Below are positions 26,138 through 34,468 of a DNA stretch of 64,000 bases, in pieces. Source of the DNA: Bradyrhizobium sp. 190 (GTDB taxonomy: Bacteria > Pseudomonadota > Alphaproteobacteria > Rhizobiales > Xanthobacteraceae). The stretch is from the NCBI RefSeq assembly GCF_023073415.1, contig NZ_JADPJL010000077.1:62001-126000 (forward strand), given 5' to 3'. The notes beneath the pieces are model-generated. The model searched no databases. It was not told the origin of the DNA and saw only the letters and a list, made by a program, of their open reading frames with translations. The position numbers were made by a program, and so were the translations under genes. The number at the start of each line of letters is the position of its first letter. Within the stretch, counting starts at the first letter, position 1.

Positions 26138-28180
26138 CTACTTGGATCGTGCGACCGTCGTGCTGTCCCAATCTTCGCCGGCGGGATTGTCGAGCTGCTG
26201 TCGGCAGCGTTCGATCATCGCCGATGATGCTGCATCGTCATGGATTTCCAGCACACGCTCGAACGCGCCGATCGCGGCCGTGAAATCGCGCGCGCGGAAG
26301 GCGGCCAGGCCGGATTCATACGAGGCCACCCAGTCGGGGGCGCCGCCGAACTCGCCGGCCATATCAAGCAATTCATAGATCTGCAGTCCACCCGCGCGGC
26401 CGTAGACCGCCAGCCGGTCGAGTTCGCGAACGACGATGCTTTTCCCCGCCAGCCGGCGCGTTTCGGGGCCGATGATGATCGTGGAGCCATACGCCTTGTT
26501 GGTGCTCTCCAGCCGGCTCGCAATATTCACGGCATCGCCGATCACGGTGTAGTTCAGCCGCACTTCCGATCCGATATTGCCGACCAGCATGTCGCCGGAA
26601 TTGATGCCGATGCGAATCTTGACGCGCTCGCCATGGTCGTCGACGAGGCCAGCCTCCTCCACCGCGCGCCGGCACGCCAGGGCCGCCCGGCAGCAATCGA
26701 CGGCATGATCCGGGTTGGGCGACGGCGCGCCCCAGAACGCCATCACGGCATCGCCGATGAATTTGTCGATCGTGCCGTTCTGGTTTTGAATCTGCACCGA
26801 GACGCTGTCGAAATAGCGCGACAGCAGCGGAATGATGCGGTCGCCGAGCCGCTCCGACATCCCGGTAAAGCCGGCGAGGTCGATGAACATCACGCTCATC
26901 GGCCGCACCGCGCCGCCGAGGCGCGCCCCGTTGCCGTCGCTGATCAGCCGCTTCACGAGGTCGGCCGGAATGTATTTCCGGAAAGCGGCAAGCCCCTGCG
27001 CCATGTCGCCGATCGCGCCAGAGAGATTCCCGATCTCGGTCAGCCGCGACGGATGCCGCTGCACCTTGTCGAGGTCAAAACGCTCGACATGCCTGATCTC
27101 GTTCACCACCTTGATCAGGGGCGCGGCGATCAGGCGCTGGGCGAGCCATGCCGACAAGAGCCCCGCGAAAACGATCAGGACCGCAAGGCCGATCAGCAAA
27201 TTCCGGATCGTCATCTGCACCGGTCCGAGAAATTCCGATTCCGGCACCACCGTCACCAGTGACCAGCCGGGAAACGAAATCGGCGTTATGACCGCCTGGT
27301 AAGCCTTGCCGTCCCGCGTCACCGTCGTATTGAACGGCTCCCCTTCACCGGGCTCATAGGCGCTGCCGGCGTTTCGGATCGCATCGACCGCGACCGGAAA
27401 CAGCGGATGATTGGTTTTCAGCGTCACCAGCTCGCTGGCATCAGGATCGGGCGAGGCCACCACCTTGCCGTCCCGCTCAAGGATAAAGGCGCCGGCAGAT
27501 TTTCCGACCGTGAGCTGCGACAGGAAATTCGAGACACGGGTCAGTTCGATGATGATGGCGACGACGCCGGCCGGCTTGCCGTCAATCGCGACCGGGGCCG
27601 AAAACGCCGCCGCCAACCGTTCGCCGCGCGGATGCGCCGTCAACGTCGACCAGTATTCATCGTTGGTCTGGTGGGCGACCCGAAACCATTCCTGCTCCGT
27701 CACGGAATAGTCGGTTTCTTCGAACCAGCTGGCCTTGAGGCGCAGATCGTTGCCGACGAATTCGTAGCGGTTAATGCGCATGTTGCGATCGGGCGTGATC
27801 TCGAGCATTTCGATCACATTGTTGCCGAGCTTGTGCCCGGCAAAGAACGATCCATCCGGCCACCCGAACGCCACCCAGGAGATGGTCGGCTGCGACAACA
27901 ATTGCGACCGGAAGACGACTTCGCGTTTCCTGGCATCGCGCGGCTCGAACACCTTTTCGGCCAGCAGCGTTCGCACCGCCATCATCGACGAGCGCGCCTC
28001 CGACGTGACCGACTGCAATTCGTCGCCAACAGCTGAAACGATCTGGTCGTTGATGGTGTTGGCGAGCGTCTGGCTGACCTGATGGGCGGTGCGCCACCAC
28101 AACAGATGAACGCCGACGGCGCTGACGACGATGGACGTCAGCACGAGGGCGGAAATGGCGGTGCGGATGCCGAGACGCAT
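26138..28180 (-). CDS. membrane adenylate/guanylate cyclase with Cache and HAMP domains
   Basis: 680 residues. Transmembrane helix 1 (about 9-30), a large periplasmic double-Cache-type sensor (about 45-325, with WFRVAHQTNDEYWS and GAFILERDGKVVASP), transmembrane helix 2 (about 333-355), HAMP (IAAPLIKVVNEIRHVERFDLDKV) and a class III cyclase domain (about 440-620) with VMFIDLAGFTGMS, GDAVMAFWGAP and NYTVIGDAVNIASRLE carrying the metal and transition-state residues, so it is probably active. A short TPR-like tail follows. It turns an extracellular ligand signal into cAMP or cGMP. It is the second class III cyclase within 9 kb. Confidence 0.93.
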   Translation of the reverse strand: MRLGIRTAISALVLTSIVVSAVGVHLLWWRTAHQVSQTLANTINDQIVSAVGDELQSVTSEARSSMMAVRTLLAEKVFEPRDARKREVVFRSQLLSQPTISWVAFGWPDGSFFAGHKLGNNVIEMLEITPDRNMRINRYEFVGNDLRLKASWFEETDYSVTEQEWFRVAHQTNDEYWSTLTAHPRGERLAAAFSAPVAIDGKPAGVVAIIIELTRVSNFLSQLTVGKSAGAFILERDGKVVASPDPDASELVTLKTNHPLFPVAVDAIRNAGSAYEPGEGEPFNTTVTRDGKAYQAVITPISFPGWSLVTVVPESEFLGPVQMTIRNLLIGLAVLIVFAGLLSAWLAQRLIAAPLIKVVNEIRHVERFDLDKVQRHPSRLTEIGNLSGAIGDMAQGLAAFRKYIPADLVKRLISDGNGARLGGAVRPMSVMFIDLAGFTGMSERLGDRIIPLLSRYFDSVSVQIQNQNGTIDKFIGDAVMAFWGAPSPNPDHAVDCCRAALACRRAVEEAGLVDDHGERVKIRIGINSGDMLVGNIGSEVRLNYTVIGDAVNIASRLESTNKAYGSTIIIGPETRRLAGKSIVVRELDRLAVYGRAGGLQIYELLDMAGEFGGAPDWVASYESGLAAFRARDFTAAIGAFERVLEIHDDAASSAMIERCRQQLDNPAGEDWDSTTVARSK

Positions 28181-28379
28181 GCAGGGTCCTGTTTCGCGGG
28201 GCGCTTATGGGCTTTACGCGACCATAGCAGCGTCTGTTTCAGCCGCGGGGCCATTTCGGCGCCCCGGACACGGCTCTGTGACCGCAGTTGAGCCGCAATG
28301 ACGACGAAACTTATCGATTGTCTGTTCCGTACAAGCCAGGACGGCGCTATGCCTTGTGGCAATTCTCGAAGGTCATGCA

Positions 28380-29111
28380 ATGCACGATGTTTCCATCCCG
28401 GCGGCCCTGATTGCCGGTCTCGTCAGCTTCCTGTCTCCTTGCGTGCTGCCGCTGGTGCCGCCTTATCTGATCTATCTCACCGGCGCGACCATCGAGCGTG
28501 TCGCCAATGACGGACCGACGCAGGCCTCCAGGCGCGCGGTGATGGCGTCGGCGCTGATGTTCGTGCTCGGCTTTTCCACCGTCTTCGTGGCGCTTGGCGC
28601 CAGCGCCTCCCTGATCGGCGGCCTGATCCGAGCCTGGTCGGCCGAGCTCTCGATCGTCGCCGGCATCGTGATCATCATCATGGGCCTGCATTTCCTCGGC
28701 TTGACCCGGATCGGGCTGTTGATGCGCGAGGGACGGATGACGATGCCGAAGCCGGTCGGCCTTTGGGGTGCCTATGCCATGGGGCTCGCCTTTGCGTTTG
28801 GCTGGACGCCCTGCATCGGCCCCATTCTGGCGGCGATCCTGTCGATCGCAGCGGCTGAGGCTACCGTGACCAAGGGCGCGGGCTTGCTTGCGGTCTATTC
28901 CGCCGGGCTCGGAATCCCGTTCCTGCTGGCAGCCTTCATGGTCGAGCAGTTCTCCTCGCTGTTTGCGCGGATGAAGCGACACCTCGGCAAGGTCGAGCAG
29001 GCAATGGGTGTCCTGATGGTGATCACCGGCATCGGCTTCCTGACCGGCTCCGTCACCAGCATCAGCATCTGGCTGCTGGAGACTTTCCCCGCACTGCAAA
29101 ATTTCGGTTAG
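28380..29111 (+). CDS. ccdA: CcdA/DsbD-type thiol-disulphide membrane protein
   Basis: 243 residues with six hydrophobic helices. The two electron-relay cysteines sit in the classic contexts FLSPCVLPLVPPY (helix 1) and FGWTPCIGPILAA (helix 4). CcdA moves reducing power across the membrane for cytochrome c maturation and other periplasmic thiol systems. The start is the ATG at 28380 (MHDVSIP) with GAAGG upstream; an in-frame ATG eight codons earlier is possible. doxX and a DUF255 gene follow in the same direction, 107 bases away and with their own putative promoter. A role in keeping cysteines of the nearby metallophore system reduced is plausible but only inferred. Confidence 0.92.
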   Translation: MHDVSIPAALIAGLVSFLSPCVLPLVPPYLIYLTGATIERVANDGPTQASRRAVMASALMFVLGFSTVFVALGASASLIGGLIRAWSAELSIVAGIVIIIMGLHFLGLTRIGLLMREGRMTMPKPVGLWGAYAMGLAFAFGWTPCIGPILAAILSIAAAEATVTKGAGLLAVYSAGLGIPFLLAAFMVEQFSSLFARMKRHLGKVEQAMGVLMVITGIGFLTGSVTSISIWLLETFPALQNFG

Positions 29112-29116
29112 GCCCC

Positions 29117-29142
29117 GTAACAAGCGGGCCGGCCATAGCGAA
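29117..29142 (+). promoter_or_regulatory. putative ECF-sigma promoter before doxX (GTAACA-N16-CGAA)
   Basis: GTAACA at 29117-29122 and CGAA at 29139-29142 are 16 bases apart, 77 bases before the doxX start. One base differs from the GTAACC-N16-CGAA consensus I recall for Caulobacter SigF, and the spacing equals that of the two sites before the bufferin precursors. Confidence 0.5.
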
Positions 29143-29218
29143 ATTCCTGTCAGGACCAGATCGCGGCCGCGGCTTTTTGCGCGCACCACGTCGCCAAAAT
29201 ATTTGAAGGGGGGTTCGT

Positions 29219-29716
29219 ATGTATTTCATCGTCCATCTGCTCATCCTGCTGCCCGCGCAAATCGCATCGTATTTTTCCTGGGTCGGGCCGCTGATCATGC
29301 GGCTGATCGTCGGTTACACCTTCATGCTGGCCGGCTGGGGCAAGTTGACCCATCTTGAGCAGGTGACCGAGAACTTTGTCGGCTGGGGCATTCCGTTCCC
29401 GAAAATCCTCACCCCCTTTGTATCCGGCGTCGAATGCTTCGGCGGCGCCATGCTTATCCTCGGCCTGTTCACGCGAATCCCAGCCGCGATGCTGGCAGTG
29501 GTCATGGTGGTCGCCATCAAGTCCGCGAAATGGGGCGACGTCGATTCGCTGGAAACGCTCCTCGGCTTCGAGGAAGCGGCCTACTTCGCCGGCTTCATGT
29601 GGCTCGCCATCGCAGGTCCCGGCGCTGCCTCGCTGGACCGGCTGCTGGCGAATGCGGCCGGCCACAGCGAGAAATCAACCCGATCTCACAATCCCGTGAC
29701 AGCGCCGAAAAGCTGA
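29219..29716 (+). CDS. DoxX family membrane protein
   Basis: 165 residues, four hydrophobic helices, with the DoxX pattern LIMRLIVGYTFMLAGWGKL and GVECFGGAMLILGLFTRIPA. AAGGGGGG lies seven bases before the ATG. DoxX-like proteins are often found in bufferin (DUF2282/DUF692/DUF2063) operons in other proteobacteria; here it lies 2.2 kb upstream of them with a matching promoter motif. The molecular role is unclear (quinone-linked redox is proposed for the family). It is followed 56 bases later by the DUF255 gene. Confidence 0.87.
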   Translation: MYFIVHLLILLPAQIASYFSWVGPLIMRLIVGYTFMLAGWGKLTHLEQVTENFVGWGIPFPKILTPFVSGVECFGGAMLILGLFTRIPAAMLAVVMVVAIKSAKWGDVDSLETLLGFEEAAYFAGFMWLAIAGPGAASLDRLLANAAGHSEKSTRSHNPVTAPKS

Positions 29717-29772
29717 GCCCGGATCTAGCCCGCCACGTAGCTGTCGAAACGCCAGCGTTTCCGGGAGCCGCC

Positions 29773-31557
29773 ATGACACTCGTCCGCATCGTCGCCTTCG
29801 CCCTCGCCACGCTGGTTGCGTCGCCATCGTTAGCCGCGGATGGGCCGAAATGGAGTGAATGGAGCGACCATCTGTTCGCCCGCGCGCAGGCCGAGCAGCG
29901 CTTCGTTATCCTCGATCTCGAGGCGGTGTGGTGCCACTGGTGCCACGTCATGGAGAAGACGACCTACGCCAATCCCGAGGTCAAGGAATTGCTGGCCGCG
30001 AAATATCTGCCGGTGCGGGTCGATCAGGACGCCAACCCCGATCTGTCGAGCCGCTATGGCGACTGGGGCTGGCCGGCGACCATCGTGTTCGGCCCCGACG
30101 GCACCGAGATCGCCAAGATCAGGGGATATATCGAGCCGGAGCGGATGCAGGCGCTTCTCAAGGCGATCATCGACGATCCCTCACCCGGACCGTCAGTCGG
30201 CGAAGCCTTTGAGGTGAAGCCGTCGACCTCGGCCTTCCTCGACAAGGAGCAGCGCGCCGCGTTGACGAAGAATGTCGACGAATCCTACGAGGAAAAACTC
30301 GGCGGCTGGGGCGAGAACCAGAAATACATCGACGCCGACAGCATGGACCTTGCCATCACCCGCGCCGAGGCCGGCGACGCCATGGCGATCAAGCGCGCCC
30401 GGCAGACGCTGGATGCCGCGGTCGCGCTGATCGATCCGGTCTGGGGCGGCGTCTACCAATATTCCGAAGCGGGCTCCTGGACGCACGCGCATTTCGAAAA
30501 GATCATGTCGTTCCAGGCGCAATATCTCCGGCAGTACAGCCAGGCCTATGCGCTGTGGAAGGATCCGAAATATCTTGCCGCCGCACGCAACATCGAGCGC
30601 TATCTCGCGGCGTTTCTGACGAGCCCTGACGGTGCGTTCTATGTCAGCCAGGACGCCGATCTCGATCACGATACCGACGGGCACAAATATTACGCGCTGC
30701 CGGACGGCGAACGCCGCAAACTGGGCATGCCGCGCATCGACAAGAATTTATACGCGCGCGAAAACGGCTGGGCGATATCGGGACTTTCCGCGTACTACAA
30801 CGTCACCAACGATTCCAAGGTGCTGGCGATCGCAGAACGCGCGGCGAAATGGGTGATCGACAACCGCGCGCTGCCGGGTGGCGGTTTCCGTCATGGCGAG
30901 AAGGATCGCGGCGGCCCATTTCTGGGCGATACGCTCTCTATGGGCCAGGCCTTCCTCGATCTCTATGCCGCCACCGGAAATCGCGACTGGCTCACCGCCG
31001 CCGCCAAGGCTGGCGATTTCGTCGCGACCTTCCGGGATGAGGCCGGCGGCTTCGTGACCTCGAAGACCGCGGAAGGCAAGACCGGCGTGCTCGCAAAGCC
31101 CGCCAAGCCGATTGACGACCAGGTGCAGGTCGCAAGGTTCATGAACCTGCTCAACCGCTACTTCGGCAACGAGGGCTATCGCGAGCAGGCCGCGCACGCG
31201 ATGCGTTATCTCGCCAGCGCCTCGGCCGGCATGATGCGCCCCCTGCCCGGCGTCCTGCTCGCCGACGAAGAACTCGCGATCGAGCCCACCCACATGACAA
31301 TCGTCGGACACAAGGACGACGCCCGCGCGAAAACCTTGCACACACTCGCCCGCGCGCTGCCGGCCCGCTACAAGCGCCTGGAGTGGCTGGATCTGCGCGA
31401 GGGCAAGCTGCCCAACCCCGACGTCGAATATCCTGACCTCGGCGAACCCGCGGCGTTCGCCTGCAGCAACCGCATCTGTTCTTTTCCCTCCTTCAATGCC
31501 GAGGAATTGCGGGCCACGGTTGCGCAGATGGCCAGGCTGAAACCTGTGCGCGGCTAG
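29773..31557 (+). CDS. secreted thioredoxin-fold / glycosidase-like (DUF255) protein
   Basis: 594 residues. Signal peptide (MTLVRIVAFALATLVASPSLA), then a DUF255 thioredoxin-like domain with the redox motif WCHWCHVMEKTTYANPEV (Cys residues about 52 and 55), then a six-hairpin (alpha/alpha) region (about 190-520: VYQYSEAGSWTHAHFEKI, FYVSQDADLDHD, NLYAREN, GGFRHG). This is the YyaL/spermatogenesis-associated-20 layout but exported. Two late cysteines (ACSNRICSF) may form a disulphide. Start at ATG 29773 with CGGGAG upstream. Export of a CxxC protein next to CcdA and DoxX suggests periplasmic thiol work (inference). Confidence 0.86.
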   Translation: MTLVRIVAFALATLVASPSLAADGPKWSEWSDHLFARAQAEQRFVILDLEAVWCHWCHVMEKTTYANPEVKELLAAKYLPVRVDQDANPDLSSRYGDWGWPATIVFGPDGTEIAKIRGYIEPERMQALLKAIIDDPSPGPSVGEAFEVKPSTSAFLDKEQRAALTKNVDESYEEKLGGWGENQKYIDADSMDLAITRAEAGDAMAIKRARQTLDAAVALIDPVWGGVYQYSEAGSWTHAHFEKIMSFQAQYLRQYSQAYALWKDPKYLAAARNIERYLAAFLTSPDGAFYVSQDADLDHDTDGHKYYALPDGERRKLGMPRIDKNLYARENGWAISGLSAYYNVTNDSKVLAIAERAAKWVIDNRALPGGGFRHGEKDRGGPFLGDTLSMGQAFLDLYAATGNRDWLTAAAKAGDFVATFRDEAGGFVTSKTAEGKTGVLAKPAKPIDDQVQVARFMNLLNRYFGNEGYREQAAHAMRYLASASAGMMRPLPGVLLADEELAIEPTHMTIVGHKDDARAKTLHTLARALPARYKRLEWLDLREGKLPNPDVEYPDLGEPAAFACSNRICSFPSFNAEELRATVAQMARLKPVRG

Positions 31558-31746
31558 CGGAAGTTCACTGTGCGACGCAAACCGGCCGCATGCGCGTCCG
31601 GTCTAATCGGTTGAAGCTGCACGCTTTCCGGCTGAATTACGCTTCTGCCATCGCGTTGCCTCGCAAGGAAATACGCCGGCGGCGCCGGGGTTAAACAGCG
31701 GCGGAATGTCCAGCCGCAGAAAAAGAAAATTTTCTTTCGAAACTTT
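31558..31746. other. non-coding stretch after the DUF255 gene
   Basis: No gene seen. The bases 31747-31942 that follow hold the promoter and a ~170-base leader of the first precursor gene. An AT-rich patch AGAAAATTTTCTTTCGAAAC lies just before the -35 element (31728-31745). Confidence 0.5.
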
Positions 31747-31772
31747 GTAACCAAATCGCCCGATGCCCCGTA
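31747..31772 (+). promoter_or_regulatory. putative ECF-sigma promoter, precursor gene 1 (GTAACC-N16-CGTA)
   Basis: GTAACC at 31747-31752 and CGTA at 31769-31772, spacer of exactly 16. The same TGTAACCAA...CGTA arrangement recurs before the second precursor gene with unrelated spacer sequence, which argues for function rather than duplication. Confidence 0.65.
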
Positions 31773-31942
31773 GCTGGTTCTGGATGAGCACTCACATCAA
31801 GGCGACCTGACCTCCTTCGGCAAGTCATCGCGATCTGATTGGCATCCGCCCTGCCCCTGCGTCGTGGGGGTCTGCGACCGAACGGTCGACAGATCTTCAC
31901 GGCGTCACGTTCTGTATTCAAACAATCATCGAGGAGATCGTC

Positions 31943-32206
31943 ATGAAGTTGAATTCGAAATCCGGTGCGACGCTCGCCGCTGCCGCCGCCACCCTGTTCC
32001 TCGCCGGCTCTGTCGTGTCGACGGTGTCGACATCAGCGAACGCCGCCGCGGGCAAGTGCATGGCCGGCAACGCCTGCAAGGGCCAGAGCGCCTGCAAGGG
32101 CTCGGCCAATGCCTGCAAGGGCCAGAACGCCTGCAAGGGCACCGGCTTCTCGATGGCTGGCGAAAAGGAGTGCGCCGCCAAGGGTGCCAAGTTCGTCAAG
32201 GGCTGA
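31943..32206 (+). CDS. BufA2-type periplasmic bufferin precursor, copy 1
   Basis: 87 residues. A Sec signal peptide (about 1-33, ATLAAAAATLFLAGSVV, processed near SANA) precedes a short cysteine-rich core with six Cys, four of them in repeated ACKG units (NACKGQSACKGSANACKGQ, NACKG). This is the pattern of BufA2 bufferins: exported peptides whose cysteines are oxidatively modified by a DUF692/MNIO enzyme and which buffer copper (family knowledge). GAGGAGAT precedes the ATG. It has its own promoter and terminator and a second copy 190 bases downstream. Modification here is inferred from the adjacent bufB and bufC genes. Confidence 0.87.
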   Translation: MKLNSKSGATLAAAAATLFLAGSVVSTVSTSANAAAGKCMAGNACKGQSACKGSANACKGQNACKGTGFSMAGEKECAAKGAKFVKG

Positions 32207-32226
32207 TCGGCGGATCAGGTGCGCGG

Positions 32227-32257
32227 AGGGCCCGGCGGTGCCGGGCCCTTGTTGTTT
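32227..32257 (+). terminator. intrinsic terminator after precursor copy 1
   Basis: AGGGCCCGGC and GCCGGGCCCT form a perfect 10-bp stem with a 3-base loop (32227-32249), followed by TGTTGTTT. It isolates copy 1 as a small monocistronic transcript. Confidence 0.75.
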
Positions 32258-32291
32258 CGACCCGGCGGCTGAAATAAATTCGGCCCCGCGT

Positions 32292-32317
32292 GTAACCAAT
32301 GCCAGACCCATCGCGTA
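32292..32317 (+). promoter_or_regulatory. putative ECF-sigma promoter, precursor gene 2 and operon (GTAACC-N16-CGTA)
   Basis: GTAACC at 32292-32297 and CGTA at 32314-32317, spacer 16, about 80 bases before the second precursor start. It would drive copy 2 and the downstream bufB-bufC genes. Confidence 0.65.
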
Positions 32318-32396
32318 ACTATCTCCGGGTGCCGTTTGTCGGCTGGAACTGTCGCTTGCGGGCGATGCACCCTCACACTTCTGTTGGAGGATACAA

Positions 32397-32654
32397 ATGA
32401 AGATGACTTCCAAGTCCGGCGCGACCCTCGCCGCCGCCGCAGCCACCCTGTTTCTGGCGGGCGCCACCATGTCGACCGTGGCCTATGCTGCCGGCGAAGG
32501 TAAGTGCGTCGGCGCCAATGCCTGCAAGGGTCAGAGCGCATGCAAGGGCGGGGCAAATGCCTGCAAGGGCCAGAACGCCTGCAAGGGCCAGGGCTTCTCG
32601 GCCATGACCAAGGAAAAGTGCGACGCCGCCAAGGGCAAGTACATGCCGTCGTAA
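32397..32654 (+). CDS. BufA2-type periplasmic bufferin precursor, copy 2
   Basis: 85 residues, a paralogue of the preceding gene with the same signal-peptide core (KSGATLAAAAATLFLAGA) and the same six-Cys spacing (GKCVGANACKGQSACKGGA, NACKGQNACKGQGF, EKCDAAKG). The two differ mainly around the signal cleavage site and in the tail. GGAGG lies before the ATG. Only this copy lies on the same transcript as the modifying enzymes, across a hairpin at 32669-32692 that may lower read-through and so give more precursor than enzyme. Confidence 0.88.
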   Translation: MKMTSKSGATLAAAAATLFLAGATMSTVAYAAGEGKCVGANACKGQSACKGGANACKGQNACKGQGFSAMTKEKCDAAKGKYMPS

Positions 32655-32668
32655 GTCGCGGTCCGATC

Positions 32669-32692
32669 GAGGCCCGGTGTAGGCCGGGCCTC
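32669..32692 (+). terminator. hairpin between precursor 2 and bufB, possible attenuator
   Basis: GAGGCCCGG and CCGGGCCTC form a perfect 9-bp stem with a 6-base loop, followed by GTATCC rather than a T-run. It is better read as an mRNA-stabilising or partial-attenuation hairpin than as a full terminator. Confidence 0.5.
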
Positions 32693-32763
32693 GTATCCAT
32701 GCTGGGTTGACGGAACGGTTTAGGACACGCATTGTTTGGCGGTGCCGTCCGAGCGGAGACGAG

Positions 32764-33669
32764 ATGAACGTCGCGAGCAGATTGCCTGAGACTTCGGCGG
32801 CCGCGCTTGCAGACCGTCCGGCGATATCGGCCAAGCCGCCCTTCCTCGGCTTCGGGCTCGGCCTGCGCCACCAGCATTACGACGAAATCCTGAGCGGCAG
32901 TCCGCCGATCGACTGGTTCGAGGTCATCAGCGAAAACTACATGCTGCCCGGCGGCCAGCCGCTGCGCACGCTCGATCGCATTTGCGAACGCTATCCCGTG
33001 GTGATGCACGGCGTGTCGATGTCGATCGCCTCCACCGCGCCGCCGAATTTCGAATATCTGCAAGCCTTGAAGGACCTCGCCAGACGCGTCGAGCCGAAAT
33101 GGGTGTCGGACCATCTGTGCTGGACCGGCGTCCACGGCAAGAACCTGCATGATCTCCTGCCGATTCCTTACACCAAAGAAGCGCTCGACCATGTCGTCAG
33201 CCGGGTGCAACTGGTGCAGGATTTTCTCGGCCGCGCCATCGTGCTCGAAAATGTCTCGACCTATGTCCAGTTCAGCAATTCCGAAATGACGGAATGGGAA
33301 TTCCTGTCCGAGCTGTCGCGACGCTCCGGATGCTGGCTCTTGTTCGACGTCAACAACGTCTATGTCAGCGCCTTCAATCACGGCTACGATCCCTTGACCT
33401 TCCTCAATGGAATTCCGGCGGATCGCGTGGTGCAGTTTCACATGGCCGGCCACAGCCACATGGGCACCCATATCATCGACACCCACGACCATCCGGTGTG
33501 CGAGGACGTCTGGGATCTCTATGCCGCGGCGTTAAGACGCTTCGGCCGGGTCTCGACCATGATCGAGCGCGACGACAACATTCCACCGCTCGACGAACTG
33601 CTGATAGAGGTCGCCAGGACCCGCGACATGGCCGAGAAGGTCTTGCCTGCGGGCGTGCATGCGGAATGA
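32764..33669 (+). CDS. bufB: DUF692 / MNIO enzyme (BufB-like)
   Basis: 301 residues, TIM-barrel multinuclear non-haem iron oxidative enzyme. Conserved blocks: GFGLGLRHQHYDEIL, FEVISENYM (metal-ligand Glu), VVMHGVSMSI (His), WVSDHLCWTG (Asp, His), VLENVSTYV (Glu), LLFDVNNVYVSA (Asp, Asn), QFHMAGH, DTHDHPV and MIERD, all in family order. In bufferin systems this enzyme oxidises precursor cysteines, giving thiooxazole-type groups (family knowledge). The start is the ATG at 32764 with GGAG upstream; it lies 109 bases after precursor 2 and overlaps bufC by four bases. Confidence 0.92.
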   Translation: MNVASRLPETSAAALADRPAISAKPPFLGFGLGLRHQHYDEILSGSPPIDWFEVISENYMLPGGQPLRTLDRICERYPVVMHGVSMSIASTAPPNFEYLQALKDLARRVEPKWVSDHLCWTGVHGKNLHDLLPIPYTKEALDHVVSRVQLVQDFLGRAIVLENVSTYVQFSNSEMTEWEFLSELSRRSGCWLLFDVNNVYVSAFNHGYDPLTFLNGIPADRVVQFHMAGHSHMGTHIIDTHDHPVCEDVWDLYAAALRRFGRVSTMIERDDNIPPLDELLIEVARTRDMAEKVLPAGVHAE

Positions 33670-34451
33670 GTGACTTCGCGCGACAGCAGGCCGAGTTTCA
33701 GCGCGGCATCCTTGATGGCGATGATGCGGTGCTGGCTGAAATCCTCGACAGCCCACGAGAGAAGCGCGGCGTGCTGTTCGGTGTCTATCGCTATGCCTAT
33801 GGTTCACGGCTGGTCGAGGCAATGCGCAACGACCACGAGGTGCTGCATCTCTATCTCGGTGACGAGATGTTCGACGAGATGGGCCACGCTTACGTCAAGG
33901 CGCGCCCATCCGCGCATCCGAACCTGCGCTGGTTCTCGCAAGGCCTGCCGGAGTTCCTGAAGTCGACCGCGCCCTACGCCGAGCATCCCGAATTGTCCGA
34001 TCTCGCCGCACTCGAAAAGGCGCTCAACGACGCCTTCGATGCCGCGGAAGGCAAGGTCGACGAGCTGACCGACATGGCGGGCTTTGCGCCGGAAGCATGG
34101 TCCGGCCTCCGATTCCGGCCGCATCCCAGCGCGATCAGGCTCGACCTTGCGACCAACGCGGCTGCGATCTGGCTCGCACTCAAGAACGACGAAGCGCCGC
34201 CGGACGCGACCGGGCTGGAGCAGCCCGCGCATCTCCTGATTTGGCGCCAGGACGTCACGCCGATGTTCCGCGAACTTTCGGCGGAGGAAGCGATGATGTG
34301 GGACGAGGCCGCGAACGGCATTCCGTTCGGCGTGCTCTGCGAAATGCTGGCTACCTATGACGATCCCGACAGCGCGGCGGGCCGCGGCGCGGGTTATCTG
34401 CACGGCTGGATCACGGCAGGACTTTTGGCGGATGTTTCCGTCGGCTCATGA
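33666..34451 (+). CDS. bufC: DUF2063 partner protein (BufC-like)
   Basis: 261 residues. The N-terminal DUF2063 domain reads ARQQAEFQRGILDGDDAVL and RGVLFGVYRYAYGSRLVEAM; the C-terminal half (from about residue 130) is a winged-helix-like region resembling precursor-recognition domains. BufC proteins partner the DUF692 enzyme and help it bind the precursor (family knowledge). The start ATG at 33666 overlaps the bufB stop (ATGA), and its own stop overlaps or adjoins the next gene start, so translation is coupled. Confidence 0.9.
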   Translation: MSDFARQQAEFQRGILDGDDAVLAEILDSPREKRGVLFGVYRYAYGSRLVEAMRNDHEVLHLYLGDEMFDEMGHAYVKARPSAHPNLRWFSQGLPEFLKSTAPYAEHPELSDLAALEKALNDAFDAAEGKVDELTDMAGFAPEAWSGLRFRPHPSAIRLDLATNAAAIWLALKNDEAPPDATGLEQPAHLLIWRQDVTPMFRELSAEEAMMWDEAANGIPFGVLCEMLATYDDPDSAAGRGAGYLHGWITAGLLADVSVGS

Positions 34452-34468
34452 AGGGGAGCGCTCGGCGA

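Noticed and set aside
32215..33492. 425-codon minus-strand open frame across the precursor genes and bufB
   Set aside because: It is the reverse of clearly coding sequence with signal peptides and MNIO motifs.
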